From JAHELQ01 sp965603365 (GTDB lineage: Bacteria > Acidobacteriota > Aminicenantia > UBA2199), in assembly GCA_965603365.1 (NCBI GenBank), contig CBFDCR010000025.1, positions 1-62,624 of the forward strand: a stretch of DNA of 62,624 bases. Direction: 5' to 3'. Shown one piece after another: positions 15,988 to 23,474 of the stretch. The translations under genes were made by a program, and so were the position numbers. Below the pieces are notes generated by a model that ran no database searches, had not been told where the DNA came from, and saw nothing but the letters and a program-made list of their open reading frames with translations. The stretch's first letter is position 1; every line of letters starts with the position of its first letter.

Positions 15988-16461
15988 ATGATTGGCGTGA
16001 TGGGCGTAAGAAAACGGAAAATAATTATTCCGGTGGTGCTGGTTGTGGGTCTGGCGTTTTGTACAGTGCAGCGGGAGCCGGAACCGGTGGGGAACCTGCG
16101 GGAGAAAATTGTGAACCTGTCGAAGAGTTTGCTCGGCATTCCCTACCATTACGGCGGCGGTGACATCGAGGGTTTTGACTGCAGCGGCCTGGTCCGCTAT
16201 GTCTACTCCGCCTTCGGTATCCAGGTGCCCAGGACGGCTAAGGCCCAGGCAAGACTCAAAAACCGGCTGCCCCTCAAATGGGGCAAGCCCGGGGATATCC
16301 TGGTTTTTAAACTAAGAGGGGGCTTTCATACCGGCATTTATGTGAACAAGAAGTATTTCATCCACGCCCCCAGCCGGGGCGAACAGGTGCGGCGGGAAAG
16401 GCTGGATGCCTTCTGGCGCCGCAAATTCAAATGGCTGATCAGCCTTCTGGATCGCGGTTGA
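15988..16461 (+). CDS. NlpC/P60-family peptidoglycan hydrolase
   Basis: A 157-residue protein: an N-terminal hydrophobic anchor or signal (about residues 10-25, ending LAFC, a non-canonical lipobox) and an NlpC/P60 domain. The catalytic Cys is in GFDCSGLVRYVYS (about 65), the first His in GGFHTGIYV and the second in YFIHAPS. Such enzymes hydrolyse stem-peptide bonds in the cell wall and act outside the inner membrane. No strong ribosome site precedes ATG 15988; ATG 16000 is an alternative. It stands alone between the ATPase gene and the sigma54-controlled operon. Confidence 0.85.
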   Translation: MIGVMGVRKRKIIIPVVLVVGLAFCTVQREPEPVGNLREKIVNLSKSLLGIPYHYGGGDIEGFDCSGLVRYVYSAFGIQVPRTAKAQARLKNRLPLKWGKPGDILVFKLRGGFHTGIYVNKKYFIHAPSRGEQVRRERLDAFWRRKFKWLISLLDRG

Positions 16462-16708
16462 TTCAGGGGCTGCCTGGGCTGGCGCTGTTTCAAATCGATG
16501 CACAAAAAAATACCTGCAAACTATGGTTGTACTGAAATAGGACATGGCCGATAATCGATAAATCCTTTAATAGAGGGGTTTTTGCTTTTCTTTGTTCGTT
16601 TTAAGTAAAATTCGTTGTCCCGGAATGAACCATTCGTGTGATTTTGCTTTATTCCATGCGAATGCGAAAATCTTTATGGGGAGAGGCTTTCTGGGTTTTT
16701 TTTCCGGT

Positions 16709-16723
16709 TGGCACAGAAGTTGC
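16709..16723 (+). promoter_or_regulatory. Sigma54 (-24/-12) promoter of the export-like operon
   Basis: TGGCAC, five bases, TTGC: a perfect match to the sigma54 core TGGCAC-N5-TTGC. Predicted +1 is about 16735, 22 bases before ATG 16757 and its AGGAGG. The context (T-run, then TTGGCACAGAA) matches the promoter upstream of the NRPS operon. Confidence 0.8.
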
Positions 16724-16756
16724 CAATTCCTGGTGAGTTTAGCTCAGGAGGAAAAA

Positions 16757-17419
16757 ATGTACAACGAGTTTAAGTATGATTTTTTAAAGATGTTCCGGAG
16801 GTTACTGGTATTTTTGGTTCTCGGGGTATTCAGCAGCAACTTATTTTCATATTTTTTTCTTAACGATGTGGATGGAGGATATGCGAATCCCGGAAGGCCG
16901 GGGATTCGTCTTCATCAAATAAAAGGGGCCGGGGATTTTTTGAAGTCCCATGCCGCATTTCTCCTGTTCCTGGATAAAATCGAATGTTCGGAACTGGGGG
17001 CCCCTGATTATCGGGAATTACGGGAACTTCTTACAGATGCAGTCGCTTATCTGGAGAGCGCCCGTGATCATTATACCGTCCTGCAGCAGATTGCCGACAT
17101 GACCCCCTATGATCCGGTTTTTTTAACCAAATTGGCCCATTTTCATGATCCCGGTGTTCAAGAGATGGGCCGACTGGCTGATTCACCGGTTAAAGGGGTG
17201 GAGGCGTATTTGCGGAACGGCGATCTCAGGGGTATTAATTCTATGTTTGTCGCCTATATGCAAGAACTGCTGGATGGGTTGACCGACATTGAATCTTCCG
17301 TGGATGCCGGGATATTCCCTGAGATAACGGCCCTGCTGCAGCTTCAGCGCGCCTACTGTCAGCTCCAGCTCCGGGGCCAGTATGCGGCAACAGTATTTAT
17401 GCGTGTGGTTGGCAAATAG
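16757..17419 (+). CDS. Membrane-anchored helical protein of unknown function
   Basis: A 220-residue protein that I do not recognise. It has a basic N-terminus, one hydrophobic helix (about residues 15-34, a signal anchor), then a mostly helical soluble part with no Cys pair or catalytic motif. The start is fixed by AGGAGG five bases upstream of ATG 16757 and by the sigma54 promoter; a longer in-frame form from 16592 would begin before the transcription start. It is the first gene of a three-gene operon with an ABC permease and an ABC ATPase-like protein, so it may be a periplasmic or membrane accessory of that exporter. Confidence 0.7.
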   Translation: MYNEFKYDFLKMFRRLLVFLVLGVFSSNLFSYFFLNDVDGGYANPGRPGIRLHQIKGAGDFLKSHAAFLLFLDKIECSELGAPDYRELRELLTDAVAYLESARDHYTVLQQIADMTPYDPVFLTKLAHFHDPGVQEMGRLADSPVKGVEAYLRNGDLRGINSMFVAYMQELLDGLTDIESSVDAGIFPEITALLQLQRAYCQLQLRGQYAATVFMRVVGK

Positions 17420-17443
17420 AGAAAAATAATTTAAAATAGCCAG

Positions 17444-18781
17444 ATGGGAAAATTTTTCAGGATTTTTTCGTTGGAAACAAAGCGGTTGTTCGGCAAGAGG
17501 ACGCTGGGCCTGTTTGTCTTGATCTCTCTTTTGTCTCTCTATTTTGTTCAGTTGGGCACCGGTCAATATAAGGCGATCATCGAAAACAGAGAAAAATTCC
17601 AGGATTTGGAGCGAACCAAGGTGGAGCAGTACATTAACTACAGTCAGTATGGTGCCTATGGCATTCGAATTTTATTCATCCCCTCTCCCTTGAGTATTTA
17701 TTTTGCCAATTCCAGTGTGATTTCAGAGTTAACGTCCAATGTGGATTCCGGGGAAGGACTGAAAATCTACAACTCTTTTAAGGGCAAGACGCTGTTTACC
17801 GAAAAATCCGGCGGGTTTAAGGATTTTTCCGGAATCATCCTGTTGTTTGGCAGTCTTTTTGTGCTCTATCTGGGTTACGAATCGCTGGTCTACAAAGATT
17901 ATATGAGGTTTCTGGTCGACTTTGTCGCTCCATCGAAACTATTTGCCTCTATTTTGCTTTCCAGGATATTATTGTTCACCCTGGTTTTTGCCTTCAATGT
18001 GGGACTGTCCCTTTCTCTATTGAGAATCAACGACATCACCCTTTCGGGTGAGGCCTTTATCCTTCTAACGGTATATATAGGGGTGATGGCTTTGATGCTG
18101 GTGTTCTTTTTTGTGTTGGGCAGCCTGGGGGCATCCTTTCATTCAAAGTTTGCCGGTTTTGCGATGATCGTTTCGGTCTGGTTTGTTTTTGTCTTCCTGG
18201 TTCCCGGCACGGTCAATATGGTGACGGCCCGGCAGGCGGAGGATATTGAATCCAATTACCACCTGGAACTGGAGAAATTGAAGACGTTGATGCGTTTTGA
18301 AGAGAGGGCCAGGAAGACGGCACCCCTTTCAAAGGATTGGCAAAGGAGTGCTTCTGCCGTCAGAAAGGTAGCGGAAAGTTACTGGGACAACGAGTTCAGT
18401 CAGACCCAGGCGATGGAGAAGGGACTGGCCCGTAAAGTGGAGAAGAACATTCGCTTTTTTCAGAGGTTATCCAGTCTGTTTCCCTCCACTTTGTATTTGT
18501 CCGCCAGCAATGAAATCGGCAGTAAGGGATATGAAAATTTTATTCAATTCTTCAATTATGTGCATGCCCTCAAAGAAAAATTTGTCAGATACTATGCCTT
18601 TAAGAGGTTTTATGGCTCTTCTTCGAAGATAGAGTCTTTTGTAAAAGGCAATGAGAATGTTTTTTGTGCCCGGAGCCGGCTGCCCCGTTATTTTTTGATG
18701 GGGGTCATGTTGATGGCCGTATATATTGCCGCTCTGGGTGTCGTCTCTTATTTTCGTTTTAAGAGATCTCTGAAAATATAG
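17444..18781 (+). CDS. ABC-2-type transporter permease (DUF3526-like)
   Basis: A 445-residue membrane protein. It has one helix near the N-terminus (about 20-37), a large extracytoplasmic segment, four or five helices between about 125 and 260, a second large soluble segment carrying LFPSTLYLSASNEI, and a last helix at about 410-430. This is the layout of ABC-2 permeases of the DUF3526/gliding-motility type. It probably moves a hydrophobic or peptide substrate outward. It begins 24 bp after the preceding gene and is followed within 12 bp by the ATPase-like gene. Co-regulation with the NRPS operon makes lipopeptide export or self-protection plausible, but this is inferred. Confidence 0.75.
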   Translation: MGKFFRIFSLETKRLFGKRTLGLFVLISLLSLYFVQLGTGQYKAIIENREKFQDLERTKVEQYINYSQYGAYGIRILFIPSPLSIYFANSSVISELTSNVDSGEGLKIYNSFKGKTLFTEKSGGFKDFSGIILLFGSLFVLYLGYESLVYKDYMRFLVDFVAPSKLFASILLSRILLFTLVFAFNVGLSLSLLRINDITLSGEAFILLTVYIGVMALMLVFFFVLGSLGASFHSKFAGFAMIVSVWFVFVFLVPGTVNMVTARQAEDIESNYHLELEKLKTLMRFEERARKTAPLSKDWQRSASAVRKVAESYWDNEFSQTQAMEKGLARKVEKNIRFFQRLSSLFPSTLYLSASNEIGSKGYENFIQFFNYVHALKEKFVRYYAFKRFYGSSSKIESFVKGNENVFCARSRLPRYFLMGVMLMAVYIAALGVVSYFRFKRSLKI

Positions 18782-18793
18782 AAATATAAGAAT

Positions 18794-19486
18794 ATGATTA
18801 AAGTCGAACATCTTTGTGTGGGTCAATCGTTTTCCGATATCAGCGATTTAAGTGTCGATGTCGGTGAGGGCCAGGTTTATGTGCTGCTTTCATCCGGAGA
18901 TATTGTCAACAACCATCTGGGCAATATCTTTTTAGGTCTGGAGAGAGCATTTAAGGGTCTGGTTGCCGTAGATGGAGCCGACATCCTCCCGTCTCTTAGG
19001 GGGGGGCAGAAAGGCTTTGTCTTTATCGACAACAGGCGGGATTGGCCCCACAGCCTTAAAACTGCCGACGTGATTGCCTTTTTTCAAAAGGAAGTGAAGA
19101 TTCCGGAAGAGGAGTTGGAGGAGCTTTTTTTAAGATTGGATATGGGAAATATCCGGCGAAAGAAGATTCACGAACTGGCGGAGGTGGAGTGGCGCAAGCT
19201 GATCTTCGGTCTTGCCGGATTGAGAAAATGCAAAAATTATGTTATCCGGGATTTTGCCAAAGGCATGCCCCTCGATTTTGTGCTTGACTTCAAGAGAAAC
19301 CTCTTCGATATGAGAAATAACGGCTGTGCCGTTTTATATTTAAGTAACGATGTTTTTTTTGCCCGGGAGATCGCCAACCGGGTAGGGTTTATGAAAAAGG
19401 GTAAACTGCTGCTGGAACTGACAGGGGCGAGGCTGAAGAAGATGGATCTGAATGATCTCTATTTTAAATTCCTGGCCGAAGAATAG
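18794..19486 (+). CDS. ABC ATPase-like protein with degenerate nucleotide-binding motifs
   Basis: A 230-residue protein that follows the outline of an ABC ATPase: the opening MIKVEHLCVGQSFSDISDLS, strands up to YVLLSS, a Q-loop-like region and the C-terminal NRVGFMKKGKLLLEL. The key motifs are altered. The Walker A position reads SSGDIVNNHL, without GK(S/T). The signature region reads LAEVEWRKL instead of LSGGQ, and the Walker B region reads NYVIRDFAKG, with no clear catalytic Glu. It is probably unable to hydrolyse ATP and may act as a structural partner of another ATPase. The frame is intact, so this looks selected rather than decayed. Confidence 0.7.
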   Translation: MIKVEHLCVGQSFSDISDLSVDVGEGQVYVLLSSGDIVNNHLGNIFLGLERAFKGLVAVDGADILPSLRGGQKGFVFIDNRRDWPHSLKTADVIAFFQKEVKIPEEELEELFLRLDMGNIRRKKIHELAEVEWRKLIFGLAGLRKCKNYVIRDFAKGMPLDFVLDFKRNLFDMRNNGCAVLYLSNDVFFAREIANRVGFMKKGKLLLELTGARLKKMDLNDLYFKFLAEE

Positions 19487-19503
19487 GGGAAAGATTAGCC
19501 GGC

Positions 19504-20736
19504 TTAGGTTTCGTCTATATCGTCATGGGAATAGGGTAACGACAGGGTCACTTCGGTGCCGGTTCGGCTGCTGATTAAATCGATACTGCCGCCCAGCGAT
19601 TTCATTAAACCGTAACAGGTATAGAGTCCCAGTCCGGTTCCCTCCTCTTTGGTGGTCTGGAAAGGCTGAAACAGTTTTTCCTTGAATGATTCCTTTACCC
19701 CGGGACCGTTATCCTTGACGGAGATGTGGAATAACTCCCTGGAGGGCAGTTGATCCCCGCCGGAGGTATGGGTCCGGATCATAATTTCGCCGGATTTTTT
19801 GTCGATCGCCTCCACTGCATTAAAGAGGATATTAATTAATACTTGTTGGAGACGATCGTGATCGGTTTCCACCATCAGGCTTTCGTCCAATTTTTGGCTG
19901 ATTTTAATATTGGCGGGGATTTTTAAGGCAACCGAATTTAGAGAAGACTCGATGACCTGGGTTAAACTGATTTTATCTATTTTTTTCTTTTTGTAACGGG
20001 AAAAGCTGAGTAGTGATTTTACGATTTCGTCTATCCGGAAAACCGATTGTTTCATGACCTCCAGTTCATCGATGATGTCCGCTTTGTTAAAATTCTCTAA
20101 TTCTGTGAAGTATTTGAGAAAAGTAGAAATACCGGCCAGGGGATTTTTGATTTCGTGGGCGGCAGAGGCTGCCAGTTCACCTACCAGGGCCAGTCGATCC
20201 ATCCTGTATATGCGGTAGTAATTGCGGTCACCCTCAATCTGGCTCCTTTCACAGGTAATCAAGGGTATTAATATGTTACTCAAGATTCTGAATAGAGGCT
20301 TAATATGGTTCAACTCTTTATGTGTCTGCCTATTGGCCTCGATGGCGGTAAAGCCGTAGAGCTTTTTCGTTGAATAAAGGGGGATAATAATATCAATTTT
20401 CATTTGCTCAAAAAAATCGGGATTGGTTTTTTTTAGCAATTTTATGGTAGCCGGTTTTTGGTCTTTTATGATCAAGGTTTCGGGTGAGTTTTTCAAGTAC
20501 AGTATCAGATGGGAGTTCCAGTCGATGGGTTTTAACTTCAGGGCAGCCTGTCGTTTACCAAAATAAGGTTTAAACTGATCCTGTTTGCTATTTAAAAAAA
20601 ACAGGCATAGACTCGAAAGGGGAAGGTTTCTTGAGAGGAAATCGGGGCACTCATCGAGAAATTGCTCGGCATAGTTTAGGCTTTCCAGTCTATCCAGAAT
20701 TTTTTCAACCAATTTTGTGTAATTGTTTTTTAACAT
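19504..20736 (-). CDS. Cytosolic sensor histidine kinase (GAF-HisKA-HATPase)
   Basis: A 410-residue kinase without transmembrane segments. Residues about 1-165 resemble a GAF domain. HisKA follows with the phosphorylated His in SAAHEIKNPLAGIS (about 197), then the ATP-binding domain with N box INILFNAVEAI, G1 VKDNGPGV and G2 GTGLGLYTCYG. The closest type is the NtrB-like group that pairs with NtrC regulators. It is downstream of the regulator gene on the same strand (48 bp gap) and should phosphorylate that regulator. The lack of a membrane anchor points to an intracellular signal. It is convergent with the export-like operon. Confidence 0.9.
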   Translation of the reverse strand: MLKNNYTKLVEKILDRLESLNYAEQFLDECPDFLSRNLPLSSLCLFFLNSKQDQFKPYFGKRQAALKLKPIDWNSHLILYLKNSPETLIIKDQKPATIKLLKKTNPDFFEQMKIDIIIPLYSTKKLYGFTAIEANRQTHKELNHIKPLFRILSNILIPLITCERSQIEGDRNYYRIYRMDRLALVGELAASAAHEIKNPLAGISTFLKYFTELENFNKADIIDELEVMKQSVFRIDEIVKSLLSFSRYKKKKIDKISLTQVIESSLNSVALKIPANIKISQKLDESLMVETDHDRLQQVLINILFNAVEAIDKKSGEIMIRTHTSGGDQLPSRELFHISVKDNGPGVKESFKEKLFQPFQTTKEEGTGLGLYTCYGLMKSLGGSIDLISSRTGTEVTLSLPYSHDDIDET

Positions 20737-20755
20737 TTTTTGTCCGTCACTTACA

Positions 20756-20770
20756 GTACTTTAAAAGTAC
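20756..20770. repeat. Inverted repeat between regulator and kinase genes
   Basis: GTACTTT and AAAGTAC flank a single base in the 48-bp gap. It may be a small mRNA hairpin or protein site; there is no T-tract for a terminator. Confidence 0.3.
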
Positions 20771-20784
20771 GCCGGCTGGGGCGG

Positions 20785-22137
20785 TTATTCGCAGAGTTCT
20801 CTATCCAGTTCTAATTTTTCTACCTTTCGGTACAGCCGGGATCTCGATATATTGAGTGTTTCGGCTGTTTTCTTAATGTTAAACTGGTGGGCCTCCAGTA
20901 CCTGGTGAATATAACCCAGCTCATGCTCCTCCAGCGAGATAAATTCATTTTCCGCTGCGTTGGTGTTAGTATGCAGTAGTATGACCAGGTCATTGATGGT
21001 TATGGAATCGTTTTCCTTCAGGGAAAATATATTTTTAATGATATTTTTTAATTCTCTCACATTTCCTTCCCAGGGGTATTGAATTAAATACTTTTCGGCC
21101 TCGGTCGTAATCCTGGTAATCTTCTTCTCATATACATTATTGAATATCCCGATAAAATGCCACAGCAGCGGCATAATGTCTTCTGTTCTCTCTTTTAAGG
21201 GGGGGATGTAAATCATCGCTTCCTTGAGTCGGAAATAGAGGTCTTTTCTAAATCTATCGGCCTCCACCTCTTGCCACAAATCCTTATTGGTGGCGGCGAT
21301 GATTCTCACATTGATTTTTACCGGATTTTTATTTCCCAGTTGATATATGGCTTCATCGTCCAGAACCCTGAGCAGTTTGGCCTGCAGATGAATCGGTATT
21401 TCCCCGATTTCATCCAGAAACAGGGTGCCGTTGTCGGCCTGGATGAATCTACCGCTGTAATTTTCCGTGGCCCCGGTAAAGGCGCCCTTCTTAAAACCGA
21501 ATAATTCCGATTCGAACAGATGCTCCGGTATGGAGGAACAATTAATCGGCAGAAAGGCATTGTTTTTTCTTTTTGAATTCTTATGAATGAATTGGGCGAT
21601 AATCTCTTTACCCACCCCCGTATGCCCCTGGAGCAGGACACTATTATCGGTGGCAGAAAATTTTTTGGCCAGGGAGACGACCTCTTTCATTTTCTGGCTT
21701 CTGTAAACAATGTTGTCGGTAGAATGCCCGGAGATGATTTCCTGTCTGAAGGAGAGGTTCTTTTCCTTCATTTGAATCATCTCGGTGATTTTCTCCATTT
21801 GAATGAACAGCAGATCTTCATTCAAAGGCTTCTCAATATAATAATAGGCACCGTTTTTGACGGCTTCAACGGCACTCTGGATGGTGGCGTGGGCGGTAAT
21901 GATGATGGTTTTGCCTTCTATTTTATTTCTAAATTTTTTCAACAATTGCAGACCGTTGCCGTCGGGAAGTCTTAAATCCAGCAAAACCACATCATAATGG
22001 TTATGCAAGATCTTTTGGGCGGCGGATGTGAAATTTTCAGCCTCATACACCCCATATCCCTTTAATTCCAATAACTTTTGCAGGGATTTGCGCAGTGAAA
22101 TTTCGTCTTCTACAATTAAGACTTTATGCTTTTTCAT
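20785..22137 (-). CDS. NtrC-family sigma54-dependent response regulator
   Basis: A 450-residue activator with three domains. Receiver (1-120): VEDE, phospho-acceptor Asp in VVLLDLRLPDG (about 55), Lys in IEKPLN. AAA+ (about 140-370): Walker A GHTGVGKE, GAFTGA loop for sigma54 contact, Walker B GTLFLDEIGE, then ATNKDL and the arginine-finger region FRKDLYFRL. C-terminal Fis-type helix-turn-helix (AETLNISRSRLYRKVEKL). It activates sigma54 RNA polymerase from enhancer sites. Sigma54 promoter matches at 16709 and 23316 flank this locus, making the export-like operon and the NRPS operon its likely targets. Confidence 0.93.
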   Translation of the reverse strand: MKKHKVLIVEDEISLRKSLQKLLELKGYGVYEAENFTSAAQKILHNHYDVVLLDLRLPDGNGLQLLKKFRNKIEGKTIIITAHATIQSAVEAVKNGAYYYIEKPLNEDLLFIQMEKITEMIQMKEKNLSFRQEIISGHSTDNIVYRSQKMKEVVSLAKKFSATDNSVLLQGHTGVGKEIIAQFIHKNSKRKNNAFLPINCSSIPEHLFESELFGFKKGAFTGATENYSGRFIQADNGTLFLDEIGEIPIHLQAKLLRVLDDEAIYQLGNKNPVKINVRIIAATNKDLWQEVEADRFRKDLYFRLKEAMIYIPPLKERTEDIMPLLWHFIGIFNNVYEKKITRITTEAEKYLIQYPWEGNVRELKNIIKNIFSLKENDSITINDLVILLHTNTNAAENEFISLEEHELGYIHQVLEAHQFNIKKTAETLNISRSRLYRKVEKLELDRELCE

Positions 22138-22411
22138 TTGGCTTAATTTTAAAACAAAATAAAAGGGAAAACAACTATTTGAGGAATTATTATTGGTTTT
22201 GTCTCAAAGCGACACACTTTAGATTGTTTGCGGTAGGGGGCAAAATCCCCGATACTGCCGGAAATACCCTGGCGATGCCAAAAATACCCCGTCACCGGGG
22301 TCTAAACACTCTGATATCAAAATTCTACATTTTCATAATCCTGCCCCCTCTCTTCGAAGGAGACCCTTTTTGAGTGTCCCTTTTTAGTTACCCTGGTCTT
22401 TAAATTTTCAT
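22138..22411. other. Intergenic region upstream of the regulator
   Basis: No gene seen. It contains a 6-4-6 hairpin (ACCCCG, TCAC, CGGGGT at 22286-22301) and CAAAGCGACACA at 22205-22216, similar to elements upstream of the NRPS promoter. A weak TTGTTT-17-TAAAAT promoter for the regulator lies near 22150-22180 (minus). Confidence 0.4.
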
Positions 22412-22624
22412 TCATAGCAATCGTTTGAACTCATCTGGTGTCAAACCAGCATCCGCAGCTATCGCCCCCATTGTAAACGCATTGATCTGCTTATGCCTTG
22501 GTATAGTCAACCTTACCTGACCATTTGACAAAACGGTATGTTTTCCCTGTCGGATAATGCGGAAGCCAATTTTTCCTAAGGCTCTTATGGCCTATTCAGA
22601 ACTGATACCGGGGATTCTGGGCAT
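22412..22624 (-). pseudogene. hicA: HicA toxin with an in-frame amber codon
   Basis: Translation from ATG 22624 gives MPRIPGISSE, then TAG (22592-22594), then AIRALGKIGFRIIRQGK, HTVLSNGQVRLTIP, RHKQINAFTMGAIAADAG and a proper stop at 22412. Everything except codon 11 is a typical 70-residue HicA, a dsRBD-fold mRNA interferase with its His in GKHTVLS. So a single nonsense substitution (probably from GAG or CAG) has silenced the toxin, unless amber is suppressed. It follows hicB by 3 bp. The absence of further decay suggests a recent event. Confidence 0.85.
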
Positions 22625-22627
22625 AAC

Positions 22628-22825
22628 TTACACGACCACTTCTCTTTCGATGACCCGAAAGGCCTTCATCTCCTCCCTCTCCGCATCCAGCCACTCCCTG
22701 ATGGCATCTTTAATATTTTCGAGGGCCTCCTCGACGGTCTCTCCTTGAGAATGGCACCCTCTCAATTGAGGGCAGCTTGCAGCAATCCCCTCATCTGACT
22801 CAATCAAAACGACTTTATATTTCAT
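22628..22825 (-). CDS. hicB: HicB-type antitoxin (short form)
   Basis: A 65-residue protein with the HicB partial RNase H-like fold: YKVVLIESDEGIAASCPQL, then GCHSQGETVEEALENIKDAI and a Glu-rich tail. No C-terminal DNA-binding domain is present, as in many short HicBs. GGAG lies eight to nine bases upstream of ATG 22825. The gene is intact although its toxin partner downstream has an amber codon. Confidence 0.85.
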   Translation of the reverse strand: MKYKVVLIESDEGIAASCPQLRGCHSQGETVEEALENIKDAIREWLDAEREEMKAFRVIEREVVV

Positions 22826-23052
22826 GATCGTAACACTCCATGATCTGTTCTTTATTAAATATAATCCAACTCCCTCTATCTGTCAACCAACCACCCAGAA
22901 ATTCGGTGCCTTGAAACGTGGAAATGTTGGGTTGAATTAGGGAAAATGAAGAGAGGAACCATTGATAATAGGGGTAACCGGCAGCCGGAGGGTACGGATA
23001 ATCCATACTTTCATGCATCGTGCTGGTTTTTCTGGGTCTCTGGGTTTTGTTG

Positions 23053-23151
23053 CGAAGTGATACACCCAGGGAACTTTGCCGGATCATTGATATAGGGGGC
23101 TGAAACGATTTACCGGACAGCCGGGTAGAGCCGGTGTGTCGAAACGATTCA
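23053..23151 (+). promoter_or_regulatory. Candidate enhancer sites for the NtrC-type regulator
   Basis: CGAAGTGATACA (23053-23064), TGAAACGATTTA (23101-23112) and CGAAACGATTCA (23140-23151) are similar 12-mers. They lie about 190-290 bases upstream of the predicted sigma54 transcription start, a usual distance for enhancer binding. A fourth copy, CAAAGCGACACA, is at 22205 upstream of the regulator gene itself. Direct proof of binding is absent. Confidence 0.4.
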
Positions 23152-23315
23152 TACAGAATATAGTCCAAAAGGATCTATATGAGTGAATATACGGGCCTGG
23201 AGCGGGAAATAGTCTTCGTCTGTGTTCCGTTCCGGTACACTTTTGTCGGCCTTCGCCAATAAGAGTATTCCTCAAAATCATTTCTGGAAGGGCGTTTTGG
23301 GGGTTTTTTTTATAT

Positions 23316-23330
23316 TGGCACAGAATATGC
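23316..23330 (+). promoter_or_regulatory. Sigma54 (-24/-12) promoter of the NRPS operon
   Basis: TGGCAC, five bases, ATGC: one mismatch from the sigma54 core. It is embedded in TTGGCACAGAATATGCCAAT, which differs by only two bases from the promoter at 16708-16727, and both are preceded by a T-run. Predicted +1 is about 23342. Confidence 0.75.
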
Positions 23331-23474
23331 CAATGTTCTGATGGTTACCCGGAATAGAAGCAAATGGGTATTTATGGTGAAAAATTTTGTTGGGTTTGCC
23401 GGATGTCAATGGCGGCAGCTTATCTTTCAATATTAAAGAATATAAGAATTTAAGATTCAAGCGTGAGGCCAAAA

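Larger units (their letters stand above)
22826..23474. other. Intergenic control region of the NRPS operon
   Basis: I see no credible gene in these 650 bases; the open frames on the minus strand have no ribosome sites and an unlikely composition. The region holds three similar elements (23053, 23101, 23140), a sigma54 promoter (23316) and a leader of about 130 bases before the first NRPS gene. Confidence 0.6.

Noticed and set aside
16592..16756. Longer 275-residue version of the first gene of the export-like operon
   Set aside because: The upstream extension precedes the sigma54 promoter and lacks a ribosome site; ATG 16757 has AGGAGG at the right distance.
18794..19486. Pseudogene call for the ABC ATPase-like gene
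   Set aside because: The frame is full length, tightly spaced behind the permease, and the altered motifs are replaced cleanly without frameshifts.
22286..22301. Rho-independent terminator upstream of the regulator gene
   Set aside because: The 6-bp stem is real, but no T-run follows on either strand.
22815..23168. 117-codon minus-strand frame upstream of hicB
   Set aside because: Its composition is not protein-like, it overlaps hicB, and it covers the candidate enhancer elements.
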